A stretch of DNA of 64,000 bases from UBA7957 sp965222695 (GTDB lineage Bacteria; Pseudomonadota; Gammaproteobacteria; Granulosicoccales; Granulosicoccaceae): positions 4,402,001 to 4,466,000 of the forward strand of contig OZ244967.1 of assembly GCA_965222695.1 (NCBI GenBank), in the 5' to 3' direction. Below are positions 35,611-45,022 of this stretch, in pieces. How positions within the stretch are numbered: position 1 is the first letter of the stretch; the number at the start of each line of letters is the position of its first letter. A program made the position numbers and the translations under genes. The notes under the pieces were generated by a model. The model saw only the letters and a program-made list of their open reading frames with translations, ran no database searches and was not told the DNA's origin.

Positions 35611-37944
35611 ATGCGAGAGCATATTTACAACTTTGCGTTAAAGCATCCTGTCTGGGTTGTATTAATAAGTCTTGTGCTGGCTGTCGCGGCAGCGGCGGGT
35701 GCCAAAAATCTCGTTTTTAAAAGTGATTACCGGGTATTCTTCAGCGATGAAAATCCCCAGCTCACCGCGTTCGAATCGATGCAGAAAGTCTACAGTAAAA
35801 GCGATAATGTCGCCTTCGTTATCGAAGCCGTGGAAGGAACGGTTTTTACTCCACAAAGATTAAGCGCCATATACGATCTGACCAATGAATCCTGGCAGAT
35901 TCCTTATTCGACCCGGGTGGATTCCATAGCCAATTTCCAGCATACCGTGGCTGAAGAAGATGATCTTATCGTAGAGGATCTGGTATTGGATCCGGAGACA
36001 CTCACTCCGGAGCAAATGCCCCAGTTGTTGCAAGTCGCCAAGAGTGAACCCTTGCTGGTTAACAAACTGATTTCACCGGACGGCCGCGTCACGGTGATCA
36101 GCGCGACTATCCAGCTCCCGGGGATTAATCCCGTATTGGAAATTCCCGAGGTGATGACAAAAGTTCGCGAGATGCGCGACCAGTTTGTCGCCGATAATCC
36201 CGATATGAATATGTATCTTTCAGGCATGGTGGCGATGAATAATGCCTTTTCGGAAGCATCTCTGAACGATAATGCTACTTTGGTTCCATTGATGTTCGGT
36301 GTGGTCATACTCGGTATGATATTTCTGTTGAAAACCATCAGCGGCACAATTGCGACCGTCATCATTATTGCAGTTTCGATTGCCGTGACCATGGGCTTGG
36401 CGGGTTGGTCGGGAATATTCCTCACCGGACCCTCTGCCGCCGCACCCCCCATGATTCTCACTCTGGCGGTAGCTGACTGTGTGCACATTTTAACAACCTT
36501 CTTTTACGAACTGCGCCAGGGGCAGGACAAGCGAACAGCCATACAGGAGAGCCTGCGGATCAATTTTAATCCGATATTTTTGACCAGCCTGACAACCGCA
36601 GTCGGCTTTTTAAGTATGAATTTTTCTGATTCGCCGCCGTTCGGTGATCTCGGCAATATGGTTGCCGCCGGGGTGATGCTGGCTTTTGTTCTTTCCATCA
36701 CTTTGTTTCCGGCGCTATTAATGCTGCTGCCCATAAAGGTAAAACCACAACCGAAAAGCCGATCGGACTTAATGGAGAAAATCTCACATTTCGTTATTGC
36801 CAATCGTAGTTGGTTACTACCCACCATGGCTGGGGTAATGGCATGCCTTATTTTCTTCGCTCCTCAGAACAGGCTGAACGATGATTTCGTCAAGTACTTC
36901 GATACATCGGTGCCTTTTCGTCAGGCGACAGATTTTATGCAGGACAATCTCTCCGGTCTTACCACTATTGAGATATCGATTAATTCGGGCGAAAGCGGCG
37001 GTATAAACAACCCTGAGTTCCTCAATACCATAGCTTCTTTCAGCCAGTGGTTGCGTGAACAGCCGGAAACCGACCACGTCAACACCCTGAGTGATACGAT
37101 CAAACGCTTGAATAAAAATATGCACGGTGACGATTCAAGCTACTACCGTCTGCCGGAAGAGCGTGAGCTGTCAGCGCAATACCTGCTTCTGTACGAAATG
37201 TCTTTGCCTTATGGCCTGGATCTCAACAATCAATTGGATGTGGATAAATCTTCCACGCGTATTATCGGCACATTTAAAAACCTGACGAGCAATGAGCAAA
37301 TCGAGCTGGAAGAAAGATTTTACCGGTGGTTTGCAGAGAATGCTTCACAGTATAAAGCTCATATTGCAAGCCCTAGTCTCATGTTCGCCCATATTGGAAA
37401 AAGAAATATCGAGAGCATGCTGGTCGGAATCACCTTTGCATTGATTCTCATTTCGACAATGCTGGGAGTGGCCATGCGTTCCGTGCGCTACGGCCTGATC
37501 AGTCTTATACCCAATCTGGCACCAGCGGCAATGGGGTTCGGGATCTGGTATTTTATCGATGGGCAAATAGGCCTCGCATTATCCGTGGTTGCCGGCATGA
37601 CGCTGGGTATAGTTGTTGACGACACGGTACATTTTCTCAGCAAATACCGGCACGCCCGGGAAGATAAGAACAAAGACAGTAGTGAATCCGTACACTATGC
37701 CTTTGCAAGCGTGGGAAGAGCGTTGTGGATAACGACATTGGTTTTAGTTGCCGGATTCATGGTATTGGCACAATCCTCATTTAAAGTGAATGCGGATATG
37801 GGGCTGCTGACAGCTATTACCATTCTTATCGCCCTGATTGTCGATTTTCTGTTTTTGCCGCCCTTATTGATGAAACTCGATAACCGTTTGGCCGCCAAGC
37901 CGATTAAAGGAGAATTTAATGAGACTTCAAAAACACCTGCGTAG
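35611..37944 (+). CDS. MMPL-family RND transporter
   Basis: A 777-residue RND/MMPL protein with the two-fold architecture: one N-terminal helix (~14-32), a periplasmic domain, helices ~225-375 with LAVADCVHIL, a second single helix (~400-416), a second periplasmic domain and helices ~600-760 with the proton-relay motif GIVVDDTVHF. The periplasmic domains are small, as in MMPL/HpnN-type lipid exporters rather than tripartite drug pumps. GGAG is 7 nt before the ATG. The next gene starts within its last codons. Substrate is unknown; a lipid or hydrophobic compound is inferred from its partners. Confidence 0.88.
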   Translation: MREHIYNFALKHPVWVVLISLVLAVAAAAGAKNLVFKSDYRVFFSDENPQLTAFESMQKVYSKSDNVAFVIEAVEGTVFTPQRLSAIYDLTNESWQIPYSTRVDSIANFQHTVAEEDDLIVEDLVLDPETLTPEQMPQLLQVAKSEPLLVNKLISPDGRVTVISATIQLPGINPVLEIPEVMTKVREMRDQFVADNPDMNMYLSGMVAMNNAFSEASLNDNATLVPLMFGVVILGMIFLLKTISGTIATVIIIAVSIAVTMGLAGWSGIFLTGPSAAAPPMILTLAVADCVHILTTFFYELRQGQDKRTAIQESLRINFNPIFLTSLTTAVGFLSMNFSDSPPFGDLGNMVAAGVMLAFVLSITLFPALLMLLPIKVKPQPKSRSDLMEKISHFVIANRSWLLPTMAGVMACLIFFAPQNRLNDDFVKYFDTSVPFRQATDFMQDNLSGLTTIEISINSGESGGINNPEFLNTIASFSQWLREQPETDHVNTLSDTIKRLNKNMHGDDSSYYRLPEERELSAQYLLLYEMSLPYGLDLNNQLDVDKSSTRIIGTFKNLTSNEQIELEERFYRWFAENASQYKAHIASPSLMFAHIGKRNIESMLVGITFALILISTMLGVAMRSVRYGLISLIPNLAPAAMGFGIWYFIDGQIGLALSVVAGMTLGIVVDDTVHFLSKYRHAREDKNKDSSESVHYAFASVGRALWITTLVLVAGFMVLAQSSFKVNADMGLLTAITILIALIVDFLFLPPLLMKLDNRLAAKPIKGEFNETSKTPA

Positions 37945-38719
37945 TCGTTCGCTGATTTACGTCATTCTGATGTTTGCAATATCACTGGCCTGGGCTGAAA
38001 CTCCAGAGGAGAAAGGCTTGGCCATTGCCATCGAATCCAAACAGCGGGACGAGGGCTGGGGAGACATGAAGGCCGACATGCAGATGGTATTGCGTAACAG
38101 CCAGGGCCAGGAGAGCACACGCGAGATTCGGCTTAGGTCACTTGAACTTAAGGATGATGGCGATAAAAGTCTAAGTGTTTTTGACAAACCGCTGGATGTC
38201 AAAGGCACGGCATTTCTGAGTTTTTCGCATGCGGTAGGCGCCGATGATCAGTGGTTGTATCTGCCCGCGCTGAAACGGGTAAAACGGATCGCTTCACGTA
38301 ATAAATCAGGACCCTTTATGGGATCTGAGTTTGCTTATGAGGATTTGACTTCTTTTGAAGTAGAGAAATTTACATATAAATATATTCAGGATGAGGCATG
38401 CGGGGACCAGGCGTGTTTTGTGGTCGAACAGTATCCGGTGGACAAGTTTTCCGGGTACACGCGACGCGTTGTCTGGATCGATCAGGCGGAATACCGGGTG
38501 CAAAAAGTTGAATTCTATGATCGCAAGAATGCTCATCTGAAAACGCTTACTTACCACGACTACAAGCTTTATCTGGATAAACACTGGAGGGCCGATATGA
38601 TGAAAATGGATAATCACCAGACGAAAAAAAGCACCGATCTGACGTGGTCGAACTATCAGTTTAAATCCGGATTAAGCGAAAAAGACTTCAATAAAAATTC
38701 CCTTAAACGGGCAAGATAA
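37919..38719 (+). CDS. LolA-like outer-membrane lipoprotein-sorting-type periplasmic protein
   Basis: A 266-residue exported protein with a signal peptide ending SLAWAET. The mature part fits the LolA-like family encoded next to MMPL transporters, with LYLPALKRVKRIASRNKSGPFMGSEFAYEDL as the conserved core (residues ~120-150) and a W-x-DQAEYRVQKVEFYD strand. LolA folds carry hydrophobic cargo through the periplasm. The gene starts inside the last 26 nt of the RND gene with AGGAG upstream and is followed directly by the barrel gene, so the three are one unit. Confidence 0.85.
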   Translation: MRLQKHLRSRSLIYVILMFAISLAWAETPEEKGLAIAIESKQRDEGWGDMKADMQMVLRNSQGQESTREIRLRSLELKDDGDKSLSVFDKPLDVKGTAFLSFSHAVGADDQWLYLPALKRVKRIASRNKSGPFMGSEFAYEDLTSFEVEKFTYKYIQDEACGDQACFVVEQYPVDKFSGYTRRVVWIDQAEYRVQKVEFYDRKNAHLKTLTYHDYKLYLDKHWRADMMKMDNHQTKKSTDLTWSNYQFKSGLSEKDFNKNSLKRAR

Positions 38720-39931
38720 ATGACAAGAACATACAAGGGCGGATTGCCGCTTTGGTGCGGGCTTGCGCTAGTATGCAGTTTTAACAATGTATTTTCCGCC
38801 GAGTTCGGTTATTCTGGAAAGGTTGCTGCTGAGCTGAGGATATTCGCCGAGGAGGGCGCTTTCGAGGAACAATCGCAGGACAGTAATCTATCGCTTGCGC
38901 TTGAGCCGGAGTTTTTGTGGCAGACTGACAGTGGACAAGATGCATTCAAGTTTACTCCTTTCTTTCGCCTCGACCAGCATGACGACGAAAGAACCCATGC
39001 TGACGTAAGAGAGCTGAGCTGGGAACACTACGGTGAGGATTGGGATTTTCGGGCCGGTCTGCGCAAGGTATTCTGGGGGGTAACTGAATTTCAGCACCTG
39101 GCGGATGTGATTAACCAGGATGACGGTGTCGAAGATATAGACGGCGAAGACAAACTCGGTCAACCCATGATTAATTTATCTCTGGTCAGAGATTGGGGAA
39201 TCATCGATCTGTTTATCCTGCCCGGCTTCCGGGAAGCGAACTTTCCCGGTGAAGAAGGACGTCTGCGTACAGCCTTGCCGGTCAATCCGGATCAAGCACA
39301 ATTCGAGGATGATGATGAAGAAAAGCATATCGATTATGCGGTGCGCTGGAGCCATACGCTGGGTGATTTTGACTTCGGCTTACACGTTTTCGATGGCACC
39401 AATCGTGACCCTGTTTTCAGAGCTGCTCTGGATAAAGGTAATCCGGTATTGATCCCGTATTACGAGCAAATGACTCAGTACGGGTTTGATCTGCAGGCGA
39501 CGATTGAAAGCTGGCTTTGGAAGGCGGAACTGGTTCACCGCGATTCTGAAGCCGATGAATACCTGGCCAGTCAGACCGGTTTTGAGTATACATTTTACGG
39601 CATCGGGGAATCCGACACTGATTTGGGTGTATTGTTGGAATACGGCTGGGATGAGCGAGGTGAGGACGCCGCTTCCGTATTTCAAAACGATATAGCCATG
39701 GGTGCGAGACTGGCACTCAACGATGTGAACAGCACCGAGTTTCTGGCGGGAATAATCCACGATCTGGATTTTGAAGGCAGCAGTTTTCAAATTGAAGCCA
39801 GCCGGCGTTTCGCTGAAGCCTGGAAGCTGAATCTGGATGTGCGCTTTTTCTCCTCAGATGATGAAAGAGATTTTCTGAGTGTGTTGGACAAGGATTCTCA
39901 TCTTCAGTTGACGGTTGAGCGGTATTTCTAG
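38720..39931 (+). CDS. Predicted outer-membrane beta-barrel protein
   Basis: A 403-residue protein with a signal peptide (cleavage near VFSAEF), then many alternating amphipathic strands rich in aromatic and acidic residues, ending in YF, the C-terminal aromatic that the BAM machinery recognises. No cysteine cluster or enzyme motif is seen. It follows the LolA-like gene with no gap (stop then ATG). Together with the MMPL transporter and LolA-like protein it could complete a path across the envelope; that is inference from operon structure. Confidence 0.75.
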   Translation: MTRTYKGGLPLWCGLALVCSFNNVFSAEFGYSGKVAAELRIFAEEGAFEEQSQDSNLSLALEPEFLWQTDSGQDAFKFTPFFRLDQHDDERTHADVRELSWEHYGEDWDFRAGLRKVFWGVTEFQHLADVINQDDGVEDIDGEDKLGQPMINLSLVRDWGIIDLFILPGFREANFPGEEGRLRTALPVNPDQAQFEDDDEEKHIDYAVRWSHTLGDFDFGLHVFDGTNRDPVFRAALDKGNPVLIPYYEQMTQYGFDLQATIESWLWKAELVHRDSEADEYLASQTGFEYTFYGIGESDTDLGVLLEYGWDERGEDAASVFQNDIAMGARLALNDVNSTEFLAGIIHDLDFEGSSFQIEASRRFAEAWKLNLDVRFFSSDDERDFLSVLDKDSHLQLTVERYF

Positions 39932-39940
39932 CCAATAATG

Positions 39941-39968
39941 AATCGCATGGCTGTCAAAGCGATTTTTT
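39941..39968 (+). terminator. Weak terminator after the RND-LolA-barrel operon
   Basis: Six-base arms (AATCGC / GCGATT) with a 12-base loop are followed by a T-run. It starts 10 nt after the barrel stop. The AcuI-like gene begins 57 nt further on, so read-through is likely. Confidence 0.4.
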
Positions 39969-40024
39969 AAACTCTATTTTGCAGCTTTACTCCGTGATAG
40001 CGCTAACCCAGAGATAATACAATT

Positions 40025-41005
40025 ATGAAAGCCATACTAATCGATAAAGACGAAAATGAATACCTGGCTCAGGTCACGGATATTGATGAGAGTGATCTGC
40101 CTGAAGGCGATGTCACGGTACAGGTTGACTATTCCACACTGAATTATAAAGACAGCCTGGCTATTACCGGATCTTCACCGGTTGTCCGGAAATTTCCGAT
40201 GGTTCCCGGCATTGATCTCGCCGGAACGGTTGAAAGCAGCTCGAATACAGAATTCAATCCGGGTGACAGGGTCGTTCTCAACGGCTGGGGGGTCGGTGAA
40301 GTGCATTGGGGGGGACTGGCTCAAAAAGCCCGCCTCAAAGGAGATTGGCTGGTGCATTTGCCGGATGCATTTACAGCGAAGCAGGCTATGGCTATAGGCA
40401 CGGCCGGATATACAGCCATGCTGTGCGTATTGGGTTTGGAAAAAAACGGCGTGACGCCGGATCAAGGTGAAATCATCGTTAGCGGTGCAGCCGGAGGCGT
40501 TGGCAGTGTTGCAATATCCTTACTTGCCAAATTGGGCTACACGGTAGTCGCGTCCACCGGCCGCCCTGATCAGGCAGATTATCTGAAAGGACTGGGAGCC
40601 GCGGATACCATAGACCGTGCGGAGCTTTCGGAAAAAGGCAAACCCCTCGGTAAAGAACGCTGGGCAGGTGCGGTGGATGCGGTGGGTAGCCATACGTTGG
40701 CCAATATTTGCGCGACTACAAAATATGGCGGAACGGTGACAGCCTGCGGCCTGGCTCAGGGATTTGATTTGCCGGCGACGGTCATGCCCTTCATCTTGCG
40801 GGGTGTGAAGCTTATCGGAATAGACAGTGTCTATCGACCCAAGGCCGACCGGGTTGAGGCATGGAGCCGTTTGGCTAAGGATCTGGATTTACAGCGTATG
40901 GAGTCGGTGATGAGTGAGATCAGTTTATCTGAAACTATCGCAACCGCTTCAGATCAGATGGCCGGTAAAATTCGCGGCAGAACGGTTGTCGATGTCAATC
41001 GTTGA
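40025..41005 (+). CDS. YhdH/AcuI-family acrylyl-CoA reductase (MDR superfamily)
   Basis: A 326-residue zinc-independent medium-chain reductase of the YhdH/AcuI group. Signatures are NYKDSLAITG at ~45-55, PGIDLAGTV, the Rossmann loop VSGAAGGVGSVA and ATTKYGGTVTACGLAQG. AcuI reduces toxic acrylyl-CoA to propionyl-CoA with NADPH, protecting cells that handle DMSP or 3-hydroxypropionate; other members act on other enoyl thioesters. It is followed 18 nt later by the AhpD-like gene, suggesting a shared transcript. No DMSP lyase or demethylase is visible here. Confidence 0.88.
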   Translation: MKAILIDKDENEYLAQVTDIDESDLPEGDVTVQVDYSTLNYKDSLAITGSSPVVRKFPMVPGIDLAGTVESSSNTEFNPGDRVVLNGWGVGEVHWGGLAQKARLKGDWLVHLPDAFTAKQAMAIGTAGYTAMLCVLGLEKNGVTPDQGEIIVSGAAGGVGSVAISLLAKLGYTVVASTGRPDQADYLKGLGAADTIDRAELSEKGKPLGKERWAGAVDAVGSHTLANICATTKYGGTVTACGLAQGFDLPATVMPFILRGVKLIGIDSVYRPKADRVEAWSRLAKDLDLQRMESVMSEISLSETIATASDQMAGKIRGRTVVDVNR

Positions 41006-41023
41006 ACCTTTGGAGGCAGCTTT

Positions 41024-41602
41024 ATGAATGATCAAGCGATCAGCCGGTATCCGGTACCTGAAATGCGTGATTTGCCCGCGGATATCAGAGAAAAGGTCCT
41101 GGCCGTGCAGGAAAAAGCCGGATTTGTACCGAACGTTTTCCTTGCATTAGCCCACCGTCCGGAGGAAATGCGTGCTTTTTTTGCTTATCATGATGCCTTA
41201 ATGGAAAAGGATAGCGGTTTAAGCAAGGCGGAAAGGGAAATGATCGTGGTGGCAACATCCAATGACAATAATTGCCAGTATTGTGTTGTCGCCCATGGTG
41301 CAATATTGCGGATCCGTGCAAAAAATGCCTTGCTTGCGGATCAAGTCGCTGTTAACTATCGTAAAGCCGATATTACGGAGAAACAGAAAGCCATGCTGGA
41401 CTTTGCCATGAAAGTCTCCAACGACTCAAAATCCGTGAATGAAACGGACTTTGAACTTTTGCATGGACATGGTTTTTCCGATGAGGATATCTGGGATATT
41501 GCGGCTATTACGGCTTTTTTCGGTTTGAGTAACCGCATTGCAAATGTGGTCTCAATGCGGCCAAATCCCGAATTTTTTGCCATGGGGAGAGAGTTGGTAT
41601 AA
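41024..41602 (+). CDS. AhpD-like peroxidase-related protein (carboxymuconolactone decarboxylase family)
   Basis: A 192-residue AhpD-fold protein with the redox-active CxxC and downstream His in NCQYCVVAHGA (~84-94). Members of this uncharacterised peroxidase-related group have an N-terminal arm (VPNVFLALAHRPEEM) as seen here. They are cytoplasmic disulfide reductase or hydroperoxidase-like proteins. GGAGG precedes the ATG. It lies 18 nt after the AcuI-like gene. A strong extended -10 promoter for the next gene overlaps its last codons. Confidence 0.88.
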   Translation: MNDQAISRYPVPEMRDLPADIREKVLAVQEKAGFVPNVFLALAHRPEEMRAFFAYHDALMEKDSGLSKAEREMIVVATSNDNNCQYCVVAHGAILRIRAKNALLADQVAVNYRKADITEKQKAMLDFAMKVSNDSKSVNETDFELLHGHGFSDEDIWDIAAITAFFGLSNRIANVVSMRPNPEFFAMGRELV

Positions 41603-41603
41603 T
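41595..41603 (+). promoter_or_regulatory. Extended -10 promoter for the AEC transporter gene
   Basis: TGGTATAAT is a perfect TATAAT with the TGn extension; a poor -35 (TTGCCA at 41577) is 15 nt upstream. It overlaps the stop codon of the AhpD-like gene. The expected transcript starts near 41610 and has a ~90-nt leader. Confidence 0.55.
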
Positions 41604-41624
41604 ACAGGCGAAAAAATTAAAGCT

Positions 41625-41705
41625 GTGTATACGCAATTAATCGGGCTTTTTCTTATCTTGCTGTGCTACGGCGGCGCAGAATATAACGGATCCGTTATAT
41701 CGTGA
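41625..41705 (+). CDS. Possible 26-codon leader ORF overlapping the AEC start
   Basis: A GTG-initiated frame encodes a short hydrophobic peptide (core LIGLFLILLCY) and ends with TGA that overlaps the transporter's GTG by the GTGA arrangement typical of translational coupling. There is no strong ribosome-binding site before it. It could be a leader peptide or chance; the coupling geometry and the absence of a ribosome-binding site for the transporter itself make it worth recording. Confidence 0.25.
   Translation: MYTQLIGLFLILLCYGGAEYNGSVIS
41681..41700. promoter_or_regulatory. 20-nt perfect palindrome directly before the AEC start codon
   Basis: The sequence ATATAACGGA and its exact complement meet without spacer and end 1 nt before the GTG. 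It occupies the place where a ribosome-binding site should be. It could be an operator for a dimeric repressor, or affect translation through cruciform or dimer pairing in RNA. Confidence 0.6.
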
Positions 41706-42619
41706 ATGCATTTACTGCAGCCTTGATACCCATAGCGATACTGATTTTTCTCGGCTATGTACTGAAAAGAAAACGCTTTCTTTCCGAAGAGGTCTGGTCG
41801 GGCCTGGAAAAGCTGACCTATTTTATCCTCTTTCCTTCGCTGTTGATTTATACCCTGGCAAGGCAATCCATAGCGGGGGTACCCTGGGACTCCATATTCT
41901 TCGTCGTATCGGGTGCCATTCTTTCCGCTGCTGCCGTACTGGTATTGATTCCGCCGATTCGCCACTCGGTTGATGGAGCGACATTTACTTCTATTTTTCA
42001 GGGCGGGGTGAGATTCAATACCTATATAGCGCTAGCCGTATCTCAGGGTATGTTCGGTTCACAGGGCTTGGCTTACGCTTCGCTGGCGGCCGGATTTATG
42101 ATAGTACTGATGAATCTGCTTTGTATTACGGCGTTTGCGTTGTGGGGGAATAGCAAAATCAGTGGTGTAGCCGCATTCATACAGAGCGTCTTTGCCAACC
42201 CACTTATCATCGCTTGTGCAATTGGCTGGGTTCTCAGTCTCAGCGGTTTTGGATTGCCGGGAGTCACGGATGATATTTTTGAAATTTTAGGGAGGGCCGC
42301 ACTGCCGTTCGGCTTGTTAGCGGTGGGCGCTGCGTTAAAACCTGCTGCAATGATCGGTCATCTTGGGCCTATATCGATTTCCAGCCTTGTTCAGTTCGGG
42401 CTAAAGCCTCTGGTTGCAGCCTTGCTGATATCTTTAACCGGCCTGGAAGGTGTACTGGCCGGGGTTCTGATCATTATGTTTATGGTTCCAACCGCCCCCT
42501 CGGCTTATATTCTGGCTCGTCAATTGGGCGGGGAGATACAGACGATGGCATCGATTATCACCTTTCAGACAATCATTGCCTTTGCATTGATGCCGATTAT
42601 TGCGATCTTTCTCTTATGA
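41702..42619 (+). CDS. AEC-family transporter (auxin efflux carrier type)
   Basis: A 305-residue permease with about ten hydrophobic helices in two halves, as in the AEC/bile-acid-sodium-like fold. It begins MNAFTAALIPIAILIFLGY, the usual AEC start, and contains the broken-helix region GVRFNTYIALAVSQGMFGSQG and VPTAPSAYILARQLGGE in the second half. Substrates in bacteria are often dicarboxylates or amino-acid derivatives. The GTG start has no ribosome-binding site; instead a perfect palindrome and a small overlapping frame precede it. It converges with the chemoreceptor gene. Confidence 0.88.
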   Translation: MNAFTAALIPIAILIFLGYVLKRKRFLSEEVWSGLEKLTYFILFPSLLIYTLARQSIAGVPWDSIFFVVSGAILSAAAVLVLIPPIRHSVDGATFTSIFQGGVRFNTYIALAVSQGMFGSQGLAYASLAAGFMIVLMNLLCITAFALWGNSKISGVAAFIQSVFANPLIIACAIGWVLSLSGFGLPGVTDDIFEILGRAALPFGLLAVGAALKPAAMIGHLGPISISSLVQFGLKPLVAALLISLTGLEGVLAGVLIIMFMVPTAPSAYILARQLGGEIQTMASIITFQTIIAFALMPIIAIFLL

Positions 42620-42634
42620 TTGAAGCAAAAGGAA

Positions 42635-45022
42635 TCAAAATGCCGCCCATTCACTGTCATCAGTCATGGGTTCAGATTTGATTTCATCCTCTGGCTCTTG
42701 AACCGGTTTTTCAGTTTCAGTCTGTTGTTCAGTCCAGGGTCTGTCGGCCTTTCTTCGCTCAGCCAGATCGGTTACAGCATTCGAGGCAGGGTTATTGCCG
42801 GTTTTGAAAAAACCTACCAAATCGTTAAGATTGCTTGCCTGCTCTCCCATTGATTCCGATGCAGTGGCGGCCTGCTGAACGAGCGCTGCATTTTGCTGTG
42901 TGACTTCATCAATCTCCGCGATTGCGCGATTCACCTGGTCTATTCCCTCGCTCTGTTCCTGCGAGGCCAATGCTATGTCGGCAATGATGTCACTGACTGT
43001 TTTTATCGAATCGACAATCTGTACCAGAGTTTGTCCCGACGCATCAACCAGCTTCGAGCCTTCGTCAACCTTCTTTACGCTGTCTTCGATCAACTCTTTT
43101 ATCTCATTGGCCGCTGTTGCAGAACGCCCTGCAAGGTTGCGCACTTCGCTGGCAACCACGGCAAATCCGCGACCCTGCTCTCCTGCACGAGCCGCTTCCA
43201 CGGCCGCGTTAAGGGCCAGTAAATTCGTTTGAAAGGCGATTTCGTCGATCACCCCGATTATCGCTGCAATCTTATTCGACGAATCGGTGATTTCAGACAT
43301 GGCCGAAACTGCCTTATTGACTACATTGCCCCCTTTTTCGGCTTGTTCTCTGGCGCTGATTGCCAGGTTGTTGGCGCTTTGTGCGTTGTCTGCATTTTGC
43401 CTCACAGTTGCAATCATCTGTTCCATACTGGAAGCGGTTTCTTCCAGATTGGAGGCTTGCTGCTCGGTTCTTTGGGATAAGTTATTATTACCCAGCGACA
43501 GTTCTCTTGAACCGTTAAGCACGGAATGCGCGGCGGACGTAATTTCACCCATGACAGTGGTCAGTTTGGCAATGGTAGAATTAACATCGTCCTTCAATTG
43601 ACCAAAAGAACCGCTGTAGTCTGATTGGATATTTTGTGTCAGATCGCCTTTGGACATGGCACTGACAGCGCCTGCGGTGTCCTTTATTACGCGCTCGCTG
43701 ACGTCCACCATTTCATTGACTTCGCCGCTGAGCCGTTCGAAGAAACCATGTTTGCCCTTAAGCACGATACGCTGACTCAAATCGCCGGACTTCGCGCTAT
43801 TGACGATATGCTGAATTTCCTCTTCGGTCGCAACTTCCTGAGTCCGGTCGATCCACTCCGCAACTGTTCCCTGGCGTTCTTTATTTTTGCCCCAGACCGG
43901 ATTGACGACAATACGCATGTGCAGGCAACCGATGGGTACTTCCACCACATAGGTTTCTTTAAGATTCTCCAGTATATTTTGCTGATGTGCAGGATTTTTA
44001 TGGAACTGATCGATGGATGAGCCGATCAATTGATCAGCGTTGAAGGACGGCAGGGCTTCACGAATACTCGGTTCAAGTCTTTGCATCATTTCCTTGATGG
44101 CATTATTCATATAGATGATTGTTCCATCCGCGTCGGCTATCATCAGGTTGCCGCTGCAGGTTTCCAATGCCTGTTTGATCCGGCTGCTTTCCGCTGCAAT
44201 CCGGCGGTCACTTTCGATTTGTTCACGCAGCTTATCGCGCATTGTTTCCATCGCCAGTAAAACGCCCTGACTCGGTTGATCATTATTATTCAAATCGACG
44301 TCAAGGTCGCCATTAGCTATTGCCTCGGCGACATTTCGTAGATCGGAAGGTTCAGTGCCCAGTTGTTTATACAGGCCGCGTAGGGCAAACAGAGCAAAGA
44401 TGCTGCAGATGCTGGCTATTACAAGGCCAATAACGGCACTAAGAGCAAGTTGTTGGTGCAGACTGTCTACGGTGCGAGAGATTGCATTTGTGCTGGCATC
44501 GCGTGCAATAGACAGATTTTCATCCAGGGTTTTCATGGCCGCCAAAGCCGGATTGTCGTTGATGCGGATGGCGTTATCCACAGCGCTGATCGATTGACCC
44601 TCACTGACCATTTGTTTTGCGATGGTAGCTGCGGATTCGTAGGTCGTTATATTTTCGGAAATGATCTCAAGCGCTTTTTGCTCTTCAATGGAGAGATTTA
44701 AACGTTCATAATCCTTGATAACTCGCTTAGCATTCTGAATACGAGAATCGATTTTGGTCAGTCTGGCCTCGTCGCGTCGAATCACATAGTTTTTAAACTG
44801 GTGAATCATACCGCCAAAGCCGATTTCACCGCGTAAATCATTTAATAGAGCGCTTTTGCGTGAAGGACCTTTTTCATACGATGACCAGGTTTGCTGGATT
44901 TTCCCTGTTTCGCGATAGCCGAAATAACTTGCGGTTACAGCTATGGCGGATATAAATAGAAATCCGGTACAGATACCGGCAATAATCTGAGTGAGTCGAA
45001 GATGCATAAATGTCCGTTTCAT
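42635..45022 (-). CDS. Methyl-accepting chemotaxis protein with PAS domain
   Basis: A 795-residue chemoreceptor. TM1 is ~9-33, a four-helix-bundle periplasmic domain follows (~35-185), TM2 is ~193-215 and then HAMP-like linkers, a PAS domain (~270-380, LMIADADGTIIYMNNA), and the signalling hairpin with IDEIAFQTNLLALNAAVEAARAGEQ split across the tip and EVRNLAGRSA. It ends DDSEWAAF without a CheR-binding NWETF pentapeptide. A second HAMP-like repeat is probable near 400-460. No che genes are near, so it feeds a chemosensory array encoded elsewhere. Confidence 0.93.
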   Translation of the reverse strand: MKRTFMHLRLTQIIAGICTGFLFISAIAVTASYFGYRETGKIQQTWSSYEKGPSRKSALLNDLRGEIGFGGMIHQFKNYVIRRDEARLTKIDSRIQNAKRVIKDYERLNLSIEEQKALEIISENITTYESAATIAKQMVSEGQSISAVDNAIRINDNPALAAMKTLDENLSIARDASTNAISRTVDSLHQQLALSAVIGLVIASICSIFALFALRGLYKQLGTEPSDLRNVAEAIANGDLDVDLNNNDQPSQGVLLAMETMRDKLREQIESDRRIAAESSRIKQALETCSGNLMIADADGTIIYMNNAIKEMMQRLEPSIREALPSFNADQLIGSSIDQFHKNPAHQQNILENLKETYVVEVPIGCLHMRIVVNPVWGKNKERQGTVAEWIDRTQEVATEEEIQHIVNSAKSGDLSQRIVLKGKHGFFERLSGEVNEMVDVSERVIKDTAGAVSAMSKGDLTQNIQSDYSGSFGQLKDDVNSTIAKLTTVMGEITSAAHSVLNGSRELSLGNNNLSQRTEQQASNLEETASSMEQMIATVRQNADNAQSANNLAISAREQAEKGGNVVNKAVSAMSEITDSSNKIAAIIGVIDEIAFQTNLLALNAAVEAARAGEQGRGFAVVASEVRNLAGRSATAANEIKELIEDSVKKVDEGSKLVDASGQTLVQIVDSIKTVSDIIADIALASQEQSEGIDQVNRAIAEIDEVTQQNAALVQQAATASESMGEQASNLNDLVGFFKTGNNPASNAVTDLAERRKADRPWTEQQTETEKPVQEPEDEIKSEPMTDDSEWAAF

